Below, piece after piece: positions 11,626 to 23,279 of a stretch of 64,000 nt of DNA. The position numbers were made by a program, and so were the translations under genes. The stretch lies in assembly GCF_026230105.1 (NCBI RefSeq), contig NC_079476.1, forward strand, positions 41,468,559 through 41,532,558, written 5' to 3'. This DNA comes from Diorhabda sublineata (lineage: Eukaryota; Arthropoda; Insecta; Coleoptera; Chrysomelidae). The notes beneath the pieces were generated by a model, which saw only the letters and a list, made by a program, of their open reading frames with translations, searched no databases and was not told the DNA's origin. Positions within the stretch are counted from its first letter, which is position 1; every line of letters begins with the position of its first letter.

Positions 11626-14600
11626 TTTTTAACTAGCGAGTAACTTCTTCAAGTTTGATAACCAAATAAATAAATCACATACGTCAAAATCTGCCAATTA
11701 AGTGGATGAGGCAGTGATTTGTAGTCCTAATATATGAAACATTCGTTTTTTCGAATTTTTCAAAGTAGATCCTTTCAAATTTCCAACCAGCGATTAACTT
11801 CTTTGAGTTTGGAAACAAAATAAATAAATTGCACACGTCAAAATCTGCTAATTAAGTGGATGTGACAGTGATTTGTAGTCCTAATATATGAAACATTCGT
11901 TTTTTCGAATTTTTCAAAGTAGATCCTTTCAAATTTCCAACCAGCGATTAACTTCTTTGAGTTTGGAAACAAAATAAATAAATTGCACACGTCAAAATCT
12001 GCTAATTAAGTGGATGTGACAGTGATTTGTAGTTCTAATATATGAAACATTCGTTTTTTCGAATTTTTCAAAGTAGATCCTTTCAAACTTCCAACCAGCG
12101 ATTAACATCCTTGAGTTTTGAAACAAAATAAATAAATTGCACACGTCAAAATCTTCTAATTAAGTGGATGTGACAGTGATTTGTAGTCCTAATATATGAA
12201 ACATTCGTTTTTTCGAATTTTTCAAAGTAGATCCTTTCAAATTTCCAACCAGCGATTAACTTATTTGAGTTTGGAAATAAAATAAATAAATTGCACACGT
12301 CAAAATCTGCTAATTAAGTGGATGTCGCAGTGATTTGTAGTCCTAATATATAAAAAATTCGTTTTTTCGAATTTTTCAAAGTAGATCCTTTCAAATTTTT
12401 AACCAGCGATTAACTTCTTTGAGTTTGGGAACAAAATAAATAAATTGCACACGTCAAAATCTTCTAATTAAGTGGATGTGACAGTGATTTGTAGTCCTAA
12501 TATATGAAACATTCGTTTTTTCGAATTTTTCAAAGTAGATCCTTTCAAATTTCCAACCAGCGATTAACTTCTTTGAGTTTGGAAACAAAATAAATAAATT
12601 GCACACGTCAAAATCTGCTAATTAAGTGGATGTGACAGTGATTTGTAGTCCTAATATATGAAACATTCGTTTTTTCGAATTTTTCAAAGTAGATCCTTTC
12701 AAATTTCCAACCAGCGATTAACTTCTTTGAGTTTGGAAACAAAATAAATAAATTGCACACGTCAAAATCTGCTAATTAAGTGGATGTGACAGTGATTTGT
12801 AGTCCTAATATATGAAACATTCGTTTTTTCGAATTTTTCAAAGTAGATCCTTTCAAACTTCCAACCAGCGATTAACATCCTTGAGTTTTGAAACAAAATA
12901 AATAAATTGCACACGTCAAAATCTTCTAATTAAGTGGATGTGACAGTGATTTGTAGTCCTAATATATGAAACATTCGTTTTTTCGAATTTTTCAAAGTAG
13001 ATCCTTTCAAATTTCCAACCAGCGATTAACTTCTTTGAGTTTGGAAACAAAATAAATAAATTGCACACGTCAAAATCTGCTAATTAAGTGGATGTGACAG
13101 TGATTTGTAGTCCTAATATATGAAACATTCGTTTTTTCGAATTTTTCAAAGTAGATCCTTTCAAACTTCCAACCAGCGATTAACATCCTTGAGTTTTGAA
13201 ACAAAATAAATAAATTGCACACGTCAAAATCTTCTAATTAAGTGGATGTGACAGTGATTTGTAGTCCTAATATATGAAACATTCGTTTTTTCGAATTTTT
13301 CAAAGTAGATCCTTTCAAATTTCCAACCAGCGATTAACTTCTTTGAGTTTGGAAACAAAATAAATAAATTGCACACGTCAAAATCTGCTAATTAAGTGGA
13401 TGTGACAGTGATTTGTAGTCCTAATATATGAAACATTCGTTTTTTCGAATTTTTCAAAGTAGATCCTTTCAAATTTCCAACCAGCGATTAACTTCTTTGA
13501 GTTTGGAAACAAAATAAATAAATTGCACACGTCAAAATCTGCTAATTAAGTGGATGTGACAGTGATTTGTAGTCCTAATATATGAAACATTCGTTTTTTC
13601 GAATTTTTCAAAGTAGATCCTTTCAAACTTCCAACCAGCGATTAACATCCTTGAGTTTTGAAACAAAATAAATAAATTGCACACGTCAAAATCTTCTAAT
13701 TAAGTGGATGTGACAGTGATTTGTAGTCCTAATATATGAAACATTCGTTTTTTCGAATTTTTCAAAGTAGATCCTTTCAAATTTCCAACCAGCGATTAAC
13801 TTCTTTGAGTTTGGAAACAAAATAAATAAATTGCACACGTCAAAATCTGCTAATTAAGTGGATGTGACAGTGATTTGTAGTCCTAATATATGAAACATTC
13901 GTTTTTTCGAATTTTTCAAAGTAGATCCTTTCAAATTTCCAACCAGCGATTAACTTCTTTGAGTTTGGAAACAAAATAAATAAATTGCACACGTCAAAAT
14001 CTGCTAATTAAGTGGATGTGACAGTGATTTGTAGTCCTAATATATGAAACATTCGTTTTTTCGAATTTTTCAAAGTAGATCCTTTCAAACTTCCAACCAG
14101 CGATTAACTTCTTTGAGTTTGGAAACAAAATAAATAAATTGCACACGTCAAAATCTGCTAATTAAGTGGATGTGACAGTGATTTGTAGTCCTAATATATG
14201 AAACATTCGTTTTTTCGAATTTTTCAAAGTAGATCCTTTCAAATTTCCAACCAGCGATTAACTTCTTTGAGTTTGGAAACAAAATAAATAAATTGCACAC
14301 GTCAAAATCTGCTAATTAAGTGGATGTGACAGTGATTTGTAGTCCTAATATATGAAACATTCGTTTTTTCGAATTTTTCAAAGTAGATCCTTTCAAACTT
14401 CCAACCAGCGATTAACATCCTTGAGTTTGGAAACAAAATAAATAAATTGCACACGTCAAAATCTGCTAATTAAGTGGATGTGACAGTGATTTGTAGTCCT
14501 AATATATGAAACATTCGTTTTTTCGAATTTTTCAAAGTAGATCCTTTCAAACTTCCAACCAGCGATTAACATCCTTGAGTTTTGAAACAAAATAAATAAA

Positions 14601-15490
14601 TTGCACACGTCAAAATCTTCTAATTAAGTGGATGTGACAGTGATTTGTAGTCCTAATATATGAAACATTCGTTTTTTCGAATTTTTCAAAGTAGATCCTT
14701 TCAAATTTCCAACCAGCGATTAACTTATTTGAGTTTGGAAATAAAATAAATAAATTGCACACGTCAAAATCTGCTAATTAAGTGGATGTCGCAGTGATTT
14801 GTAGTCCTAATATATAAAAAATTCGTTTTTTTCGAATTTTTCAAAGTAGATCCTTTCAAATTTTTAACCAGCGATTAACTTCTTTGAGTTTGGGAACAAA
14901 ATAAATAAATTGCACACGTCAAAATCTGCTAATTAAGTGGATGTGGCAGCGATTTGTAGTCCTAATATATCAAAAATTCGTTTTTTCGAAGTTTTCTAAG
15001 TAGATCCTTTCAAATTTTCAACTAGCAATTAACATCCTTGAGTTTTGAAACAAAATAAATAAATTGCATACGTCAAAATCTTCTAATTAAGTGGATGTGG
15101 CAGCGATTTGTAGTCCTAATATATCAAAAATTCGTTTTTTCGAAGTTTTCAAAGTAGATCCTTTCAAATTTTCAACTAGCGATTAACATCCTTGAGTTTT
15201 GAAACAAAATAAATAAATTGTATACGTCAAAATCTGTTAATTAAGTGAATGTGGCAGCGATTTGTAGACCTAATATATCAAAAATTCGTTTTTTCGAAGT
15301 TTTCAAAGTAGATCCTTTCAAATTTTCAACCAGCGATTAAATTCTTTGAGTTTGGAAATAAAATAAATAAATTGCACACGTCAAAATCTTCTAATTAAGT
15401 GGATGTGGCAGCGATTTGTAGTCCTAATATATCAAAAATTCGTTTTTTCGAAGTTTTCAAAGTAGATCCTTTCAAATTTTCAACCAGCGA
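11626..15490. repeat. 154-bp satellite array, about 25 copies
   Basis: The landmark AAACATTCGTTTTTTCGAA recurs at 11737, 11891, 12045 and onward at exactly 154-bp steps. Main unit types are A (TTAACTTCTTTGAGTTTGG, later CTGCTAATT), B (TTAACATCCTTGAGTTTTG, later CTTCTAATT), C (TTATTTGAG with GTCGCAG) and D (TTTTTAACCAG with GGGAAC). Central units follow A-A-B or A-B patterns. The run B-C-D occurs twice, with C landmarks at 12261 and 14725, exactly 16 units (2,464 bp) apart. Edge units are the most diverged: unit 1 on the left and the last four on the right (GCAGCGATTTG, TCAAAAATTCG). There is no long open frame, because 154 is not a multiple of three and stops are frequent. Confidence 0.97.
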
Positions 15491-16860
15491 TGGAAATTAG
15501 ATATGTCCTCTCCTACTTATTTGTCTCTCCGATAATACAATCAAGATACTTAAAACAGATCTTCAGAAATTTCGAAAATACATCATCTTGGGACATTAAA
15601 ATATAAAAATTAGAACCAGCATTAAATAATTGTGAGATTAATGGTTGCTGTAAAGTAATTTAAAATCTTATGTACTTCGTTGAAAGTATCGTTAAGGAAT
15701 AACTTGATTTCCTGCAATATCTGCCAAATCCTTCACTCTTCGAAGCATATAATTTAGCGTGGATATCCATCGGCTCTATATAGAAACTTTTTTTAATTTA
15801 CTTCGTTATTAACATAAACTGTTCCCTGTATAGTATTTTAAAAACATTTGGTGGAACAGTCCGAATTTTTTTGATATAGATGCATAACTTTCGTTTGTAT
15901 TGTTGCTCAACATCCATTCAGTTGAGTAAACCATATTTTTCCAAAGGAACTGATCTTGACAGTGATTTGAAATTTGATTTGCTGGTTTTAGTACAAAACT
16001 ATTAAAAAAATACATGTAACTGTCATTTAACAGAACCAACAACAACTCAACTGCTCAAGTGTCAAATAAATGTGCCAAATAATTTTTTGACTAATACGAC
16101 TAAATGAAAAATTACCATCAAACATTAATTCATATTTTACTCGAACTGAAAGTAATCCTTTTTTTTTTTATAATATTCTCCGGTATCCCCTAGATGGAGC
16201 ATATGGACGTCGATATTGATCAAAAGCCCCGTATGCCACAGTTTTCTACTTTATCTCGAATCAAGTAATCCTGACGCAAATCCCAGTAATCCTTTTTATG
16301 AGAAGTTCTCACACAACTCGCCACGTGTCGCCATTGATGCGATGTTTACGAACCGCCCACGACAGATGTCGTCGTCGCAGATTTATTCAAATAAATCATA
16401 TTTTTTTAATTAAAAATCAACGTTATGATACCATTAGTTCTTTTTACCAAATACCAGTTTTTTCTGCTTTTAAACTAATATCATTAATTACCCAAAAGGT
16501 GGTTATGGGTACGGAAATATTTAGAAATTACTGGGTGGATCAACAGTAATCAAAATCTGCAAAAATTATGGGCATTAATGCTGTCAATAATGTTTATTCT
16601 ACTGACCAAACACAATTGAAACAACATGATCTCTAGCAATTTTGCTTGACTCCTGGTTGACCCCAAAGTCGGTTACATCAAATTGTGTTATGATAGGTTT
16701 TGAATATTTTTGTAAATCTTAACAAAAACGAAGAAATACCTTTCGTAAATGTGATAAGATTGTTTAAATGATGATCTACGACAAAGCCAGGCAACTTGAT
16801 CCTTAGGCAAAGAGATTCAATATGCAATGGGGCATGCGTCGTTCCTACCCTCAACAAAAA
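15491..16860. other. unannotated AT-rich DNA
   Basis: The array ends abruptly at CCAGCGA followed by unrelated sequence. The short frames at 15809-16045, 16216-16413 and 16298-16549 have no recognised motif. Confidence 0.5.
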
Positions 16861-16879
16861 TTAATATTGAACCTTCAGT

Positions 16880-17065
16880 AGCTCACCGTCTGGTATTCAT
16901 AGATTTCGGAAAACCTTCAACATGTTCTGAGTTGTTCTGGTCATGAATAGAGTGATTCAGCTCCATGATAAAGTTGGTCATAAATTATCAGGCACTCATA
17001 GAATGTTCTACATCTGCAGTTGCATCTGAATTAAACAAGGTTGTCCATGGTGAAGTATTCACAGT
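16880..17065 (+). pseudogene. possible LINE reverse transcriptase relic
   Basis: A plus-strand frame reads VFIDFGKPS near 16892, resembling the conserved FVDFxKAFDS motif (RT block carrying the first catalytic aspartate). A second frame reads IKQGCPW about 49 codons further on, resembling the (V/I)xQGCxLSP block. Order and spacing are roughly right for a non-LTR reverse transcriptase, but the spacing is somewhat short, frames shift and stops interrupt. The LINE clade cannot be assigned and the call could be wrong. Confidence 0.35.
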
Positions 17066-17695
17066 TGCATAATCTTGTACAAGTTTCGATAACCAGATTA
17101 TCTTGTGCAGAGAATGTTTCATAATCAAATTATTGAGGATAAATTTAAACAATTATTATTCTACTTCATTCCTGGCACAATTAACACCAAGATTGTAACC
17201 ACCATTTCGTTGTTTTAGAACCCGCTGCGTAAATATACAATTTAACCAAAGATACAGCCGTTGAAAAGAGTTCTGTCTTCTGGAATCTCGAACCATTGGC
17301 AAAGTGAATAAAAAATAAACTTGAAATAAAAAATTTATATATTCAAAATAGAACTTCCCGGTACCCAAAAGCCAAAAAGGACATTAAAAAAAGTCTAGAA
17401 CATACAGAGAACATCAGTTTCATCGCTAGATAGTACAACCAGATATTACTGTGTGGTACTAGTAAATATAACTCCCAGTATAATTATGAAAATGCAAAAA
17501 TTTTATATTCGATAAATTAATAATGGATGCCATCCAGAGCAAAATAACAATTAAAATGTTTTTTTATCAATACTATTAATTAACGAGAGAAGAAATTTCA
17601 ACATGTTTCAACATGGATCTTCGTTTCAATCCATACAATTCTGATCATATTTGGAAACTAACATGAAGTTTTGGGTCCAAAGTTTATCTGGTTGT

Positions 17696-18060
17696 TGTAG
17701 GGATGGATATCGATGGTTCGACGTTATCAAAACATCGATGGTTTCATGTCATGGAAACATCGATGTTTTTTCAATCGATGATTTTCTTTCGATGTTTTGC
17801 AGTTATCGATGGTTTTAAATAAAATCGATGTTTTTTCAATCGATGATTTTCTTTCGATGTTTTGCAGTTATCGTTGGTTTTAAATAAACTTCAATGTTTT
17901 TTCAATCGATGATTTTCTTTCGATGTTTTGCAATTATCTATGGTTTTTAATAAACATCGATGCTTTTTCAATCGATGATTTTCCTCCGATGATTATTAAC
18001 CATCGATGTTCACTAAATGAAAAAATATCGATGGCAAACATCGATGTTTTGTTCACCCAA
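17696..18060. repeat. ATCGAT palindrome cluster with 65-66 bp tandem units
   Basis: About a dozen ATCGAT hexamers occur in 365 bp, many within longer palindromes such as ACATCGATGT and AAACATCGATGTTT. A 65-66 bp unit (GATGTTTTTTCAATCGATGATTTTC at its core) repeats at 17761, 17826, 17892 and 17958, the later copies degenerating. The block starts TAGGGATGGATATCGATGG and ends CATCGATGTTTTGTTCACCC, which could be imperfect termini of an hAT-like MITE with subterminal repeats, but no clear 8-bp target duplication is visible. Confidence 0.8.
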
Positions 18061-18780
18061 GATTTCAGGTGCTCGTAATCACGACTAGATAACTTTAAAG
18101 TCGATGTAACATATTGTGTATTTGTTACATATTGTAGTAGAGTATTATCTGCAGTCTCCTTTTCAATGAAACATTCTTTATTGAGCGATGTTCCTCCAAT
18201 ACCTCCCTAACTTGTCTTTTGTTCTTGGGCATGTATCCTAAAGACTATAGCGTACAGTTTGCGTGACAACTTCGGCTAACAACAGCGTATATTGTAGTCA
18301 TCAATCATGGTAACGTAGCTTTTAGAGAGTGTTAATTAAATAAACTACAAAGGGCTGATGTTTCCATTTAAAGGACTAAGTTGGTGTTGTTAATAGTAGA
18401 TTGCAAGCTTGTACATAATTGAACTCAAATTTTTGTTTGATCAGTCGGTTCTTGAGAAAAATTAGTCTTTCAAACAACGAAAAACAAAATAAACTCATAT
18501 TTTTATTGTAGATTTTTTCACATTGTAGTTGAAGTGAAATAAAATGATATTTTGAAAACTTTGATTAAGGCAATTTTTTCTTTGTTTTTCAGATTGTCTA
18601 CTAATCTGTTTATACAATATATGAGGTAAGTAAAAATCTCATCATTCTCTTCTATTTCCTTGTTTTCATCACCAATTACCAAATACTGAGACGCTGATTT
18701 AGACAATAGACTCTACGTAAATCATACAGAATTTATTTCTCTTCTTCATCCACTTTGAAGACATAAAAAAACATCCGTTC
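18061..18780. other. unannotated AT-rich DNA
   Basis: No gene recognised. A minus-strand frame at 18518-18706 has no motif. Confidence 0.45.
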
Positions 18781-18855
18781 CACATGAGCATTGCGGCCTG
18801 AGATCCTATATAATTTTAGAAAAAAATAGTATCCGTATCTCCCGTCCTTTCTGAG

Positions 18856-19236
18856 AATTCCATTGATGTGATAAAGATTTTAAATCGGGTTCACATTTGA
18901 TTCCTGGGTAAAACCAGCGTTGACTTCAAACCTTCCTGAGGTGTCTCAATCGATAGTCATTCGGTTGGATCAGCCTTTGAGAAAGCTATTAGTCGATAAG
19001 TTATGACGACGAATCGTACGATTTCAATTTAGAAGATTGTCATGTAAAACCCTATAAAAAAAATCTTCGATATGTCCAATAAGATTGCTCGGGATTTTTC
19101 TGTATAGACAAGGAGATTCCCGGCTTATGTTAGCTCCAAATACCTCTTTATCTATGGCCTTGGCAATGGCTGGGACTAAAGCAATCGGAAGATAGTTGTT
19201 GGGTACCGTCTTTTCTATTTTTTTGAACCCGAGCAA
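18856..19236 (-). pseudogene. LINE reverse transcriptase relic (Jockey/CR1-like blocks)
   Basis: The minus strand from 19236 reads KKIEKTVPNNYLPIALVPAI, which fits the PxNYRPIAL block at the start of non-LTR reverse transcriptases. After a decayed middle, 18856-18930 reads FEVNAGFTQESNVNP and then LYHINGIL, matching the VxAGVPQGSVLSPxLF...YINDL block. Both motifs occur in the expected order, about 100 codons apart, with stops and frameshifts between. The YxDD catalytic block was not found downstream. The PQGSVLSP-type block suggests a Jockey or CR1-like LINE, but clade assignment is an inference. The copy is dead. Confidence 0.75.
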
Positions 19237-19782
19237 CCCGATAGTGAAAATAGCATAATGGATTTGTTAATTGCATGTACACCCTTGTGAATTAGTATCT
19301 TACGGACACGAAAATCACAGTCGATTTGAGTAGAATAAATCTTATCTACAGGGACACATTTCTATACTTAATATTTACGGTAGACATTCCAAATATCCTT
19401 TGTTATGTTCGTAGACGAAGTGTCGTCGTTGCTATGAAGAGTAATCACCAAATAGCAACAGATAAACGCCAAGAACACCGCAACATCCCGAATAAAGATT
19501 TTCCAGCTGGCGATTGAAGGTCATTTCGAATAAATTAGAATCAACACATGAAGTATTGAAAGAAATTACATATACAATCGAAGAAAATACAAATTTAAAT
19601 GCAGGGACTTCTCGATAAAAGATTCAACCTCAAATTAGACTGGACTTATAGTATTTAGCTGTGGGGATGTTCAAAGTTAAACGCATCACTACCAGTAAAC
19701 AGATTATTGAAGGCCTATAAACTTTTATATTGAACACACATTGTTTTCACTACACTGCACTAACTCACTAAACTTTTTAGTT
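19237..19782. other. unannotated DNA
   Basis: Possibly more LINE sequence upstream of the RT relic, but no motif could be matched. The frame at 19326-19517 is not recognised. Confidence 0.4.
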
Positions 19783-19865
19783 TACCTTCAAAACGATAAG
19801 TTGTCGAAACACGCGTCCGACAGTGTAAATGTGAGTGTTGGTGTAGTGGTATTGTAAACAGTGTG
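19783..19865 (-). repeat. dispersed GATAAGTTGTCGAAAC motif, inverted copy 3
   Basis: The plus strand reads AAAACGATAAGTTGTCGAAA followed by CACGCGTCCGACAGTG, then GTGAGTGTT and AACAGTGTGTTCAG. In reverse complement it matches window positions 1-76, giving the most extended version of the family. Confidence 0.65.
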
Positions 19866-20400
19866 TTCAGTATGAATATCAACAACGGTTTCCAAGAATT
19901 CCAGCTTAGCTATAAATATTAAATCCAAATTACGGAGATCGGGAGGGTTGTCAGTGAACAACTTCTATTGTAAATTAACTTTTAATAGAAAAAATAAAAC
20001 TATCCTAATAATAAAACTGATTTTTACGTAATTAGTCGACTTTTCCGTTTCCTCTCTAAAAAGCAAAAATATTTTTCCAGTTGAAATAACTTTTTTTTTT
20101 ATATACGAATGAATAATGAATTACGGTTCCATTATGAATGGAATTACATTTTTTTTTTTATAAACATTCGTAGCTATTACGTTCATTTTCATTCCATAAC
20201 TCACAATTAATGGATAATGGGAATGCAAAAAACTTCATTCGTAAAATGGCATATCACATTGTTCTTTCATTATTTCTTTTTATTTTGGCAAAAAAAGCAT
20301 ATAATTGTTGAAAGTACCGTACTAAAAATAAATGAACCAGTTAAAAATGTCATTTTTCTGTTTGTTCATTTCATAGTATTAATTCAGTTGTTGCCAAATT

Positions 20401-20720
20401 TATACAGGGTGACCCAACGAGAATGAATTTACGACATTTTTAAGAAGAGTGGCTTCCAAATAAACCAAAACTTTTTTTGTCTTAAAATGTGTATTTTTTA
20501 CGTTCTAATATCCTAAAAAATTTACTTTTATACCAAGGTACATCCCTAAGAAGGTATAGGGACTCAAAGTAGGGCACAAAACTTCAAGGAAATTTATTTT
20601 TTTTTATAACCCTTTAGATATCTTATATTCGGAACATTGAATGAAACTATTAAGGTCATTAAGTAATAATAAGTAGAAGTCGATCGAATCTATAATAATT
20701 AAGGATGACCTAACCTCAAA
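20401..20720 (+). mobile_element. ACAGGGTG-type dispersed element, copy B
   Basis: Starts TATACAGGGTGACCCAACGA and shares ordered internal blocks with 4971-5200 (ACTCAAAGTAG, AAAACTTC, TTAAGGTCATTAAGTAAT). Non-coding, with no inverted right end found. The superfamily is unresolved. Confidence 0.55.
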
Positions 20721-21222
20721 AGTTTATCTAACAGTTGATTTGAAGAATTCTATTTTCATACCATGAGTAAATTAATTCTCAAACTTTTTCAGTCGTGCAT
20801 TGTTTCATAAACATTTATCATTATCAAGGAAAAGTCGAATAAATCAATTTTGTTTTTTAAAAAGCATACAAAAAATACAAAAAAATGTTTTTCTGTGAGG
20901 AACCGCACGATTAGGAACCCCCTTTCGATATGCTTCCATGTTTTATTTTCACCAAAACCAATATATCCATATGTTCGTTAAATTTAAATTTAAATAGATT
21001 TTTAACAATTTAATTATTAGAAGAAAGAGGGACGCAAAGGAAAAAGGCGGCAAGATGTAAAGAGAATGAAAAAACAAAGAGTGAATTAATTATTTTTATT
21101 TTAATTTTTTTCGTTCAAAGGATTGAAAAAGCTTAACAATTAATAGCGAAATTAATTTGTTATTAATACCGAAAAATCATTAGAACTAATCTTTTCAGTT
21201 TAATTCGAATGTTTATAAAATA
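20721..21222. other. unannotated AT-rich DNA
   Basis: Nothing supported. Confidence 0.5.
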
Positions 21223-21972
21223 TAGTCCGGTCAAATTAGACCTAAAGATAAGAGTGAAGCTATATAAATTCCCATCAAGCTGAAAATCAGTGAAATTATT
21301 TAAAATGTAATTAAAAATAAATTTTGAATGTTCCCCATTCTTTTCCGTGTATGGAAAAAATTGTATTCAAGGTGAAAAGTCAAAAAAATGAGATTTTCGC
21401 TATTATCAGCAAAACGGTGAGTTTTATCATGAAATTGCCCTAGACAAAAATTGTAGAACAAAAAATTATCTGCAAAAAACGTATCAATACTTTTTTTCCT
21501 ACAAGTCATCGTTTCTGAGATATAAGGATTCAAAAAGTTGTAAAAGTTATGTTTCAGGTTTACTGTCGTATTTAACGGCTATAATAATTGCATCTTCGTC
21601 AATTGATAATTTATTTGATGACAGTTTCAACCAGTCAACAGAATTTTCTTACAAATACTCACAACTAGTCTCGGTTCATTTCAATGTTGTAAGAAAAGTT
21701 TTTGGTGAAATCATTAAATAGGAAAACTGTTTGAATTATTATATCTCAGAAACAGTGGCTCGTAGGAAAAAAAGTGTTAATACGTTTTTTGTAGATAATT
21801 TTATGGTCTACAATTTTTGTCTGAGGCATTTTTATGATAAAACGCACCGTTTTGCTGAAAATTGGGAAAAACTCATTTTTTCGACTTTACACCTTATATT
21901 TTAAGCAGTTTCACTGATTTTCAGCTTGATGGGGAGTTTATGTAACTTTCAAAGTCTAAATTGACCGAATTA
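21223..21972. mobile_element. foldback-type MITE, about 750 bp, long inverted arms
   Basis: The left arm (about 21225-21540) and right arm (about 21735-21970) are reverse complements over 230-300 bp with moderate divergence. Matching blocks, shown in left-arm orientation, include CCATCAAGCTGAAAATCAGT, CAGCAAAACGGTG, GACAAAAATTGTAGA and CTTTTTTTCCTAC. Terminal sequences are GTCCGGTCAAATTAGAC and, in reverse complement, ATTCGGTCAATTTAGAC, each next to TA, compatible with a TA target duplication as in Tc1/mariner elements. The left arm has about 60 bp not present in the right. The minus-strand frame 21300-21533 lies inside an arm and is not a gene. Confidence 0.88.
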
Positions 21973-22221
21973 ATATCTGAAAACTTTACTCATGGTATGC
22001 GCTGGAATTAGTAACTAATCGTATGTAACGATCTGAATTTTTGGGGAACCACATTGACAAATGCTAACAACTTGAAATCGACGCCACGTACCCTGGTGAC
22101 AATTTGGACAGATATGACAATAATAATATGAAAGATAATATACATATTCACTATTTTTTGAACTAATACATTTTTTATTTTTATTATATCAACTACTGGT
22201 AGCAAATTAATTTCTCTTCGG

Positions 22222-22260
22222 TCCCTGAAGACGATAATTTGGTTATCGAAACGTGAGGCT
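22222..22260 (-). repeat. dispersed ATAA-TTATCGAAACG motif, inverted copy 4
   Basis: Reads CCCTGAAGACGATAATTTGG followed by TTATCGAAACG, in the same inverted orientation as the 19.8 kb copy. A minus-strand frame overlapping upstream (22008-22205) is not recognised. Confidence 0.6.
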
Positions 22261-22450
22261 TATAAAAATAAAAGGAGCCGGGGAATTTACCATTTTATGA
22301 AAATTTTATGTTGATAATGGAATTAATAGAATTGATTTCTTTGAATCGTCTTACCAACTTTGAGCTATACGCGAATATGTAAAATAAACCGCCTATAAAC
22401 TAGAATTTTGAAATTATAAATGTTTCCATGTCCATAGTATATATCGTTAC

Positions 22451-22470
22451 ATATATATATATATATAATT
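22451..22470. repeat. AT dinucleotide microsatellite
   Basis: A short run of about nine TA units. Confidence 0.85.
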
Positions 22471-22868
22471 AAACTAATACGTAAGAAATGGAAGAACGGA
22501 AAAAAGAAAAACGTTGATACGTGATACTTCTGTGAACACATCAATAAATATCGGTTAGAAGCTTTCAGCGTTTTTCCCGTTTAGTTTTATGTTACATTTG
22601 GAAGGTGCGATTTGTTTGAATAACGATGAAACTCGTAATCGATAAACCCACTTTTTAATTAAGTACATAAATTCGATATCGAGATACTGTCGAGCTAAAA
22701 GTAAACAAATATATTTTATTTATCATTCTTAGATCAATAGAAAGAAGATTCGAAATAATTTCAAAAAGGCAAATACGCATTTTGTCCATTCTAAAAGATT
22801 TATGAAGAGGGTGGAAAATAATGAAAAACCCCTAATTTAACAGACTATTTGCACTATCACAATTACCT

Positions 22869-22913
22869 GATTGACGAACATTTCGATAAGCAAGTTATCG
22901 TCTTCAGACACTG
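22869..22913 (+). repeat. dispersed GATAAGCAAGTTATC motif, copy 5
   Basis: Reads TTTCGATAAGCAAGTTATCG followed by TCTTCAGACACTGGAAG. It is parallel to copy 2 and has a 4-bp insertion in the core. Confidence 0.65.
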
Positions 22914-23279
22914 GAAGCTTTTCAAAATTGTTTCAATATTCATATTGTCTTCTTCATGAAAGTCAAAAAGATAGATTCTGGACGTACTACGTAAGTACGC
23001 AGTATCATATTTACAAATTGAAGATGCAACAATCAACACAACTGTACATATTAAAGACGGGTTCAAAGTATCGTCGTGCGGTTTCAATTATCAAAGTCTT
23101 GAGAAGTGGATGACATAAAAAGAGATCTCTTATCCTTGTGAAGTAATAAAACTACTAGGTTCGCCTTGAAACACTCCAGCTTCTTAACCGAACGATGACA
23201 CGTTATACCTCAACTGAAAGAGCCCTCTCGGATTGTTTTTGTATTGAGAAACAACAAGTTACATACTAAAAAATGTTAA

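Noticed and set aside
11626..15490. Regular repeats as a CRISPR-like array
   Set aside because: Units are contiguous 154-bp copies without unique spacers, in a eukaryotic context; it is a satellite.
21300..21533. 77-codon minus-strand frame
   Set aside because: Lies inside the left arm of the foldback element and has no protein homology I recognise.
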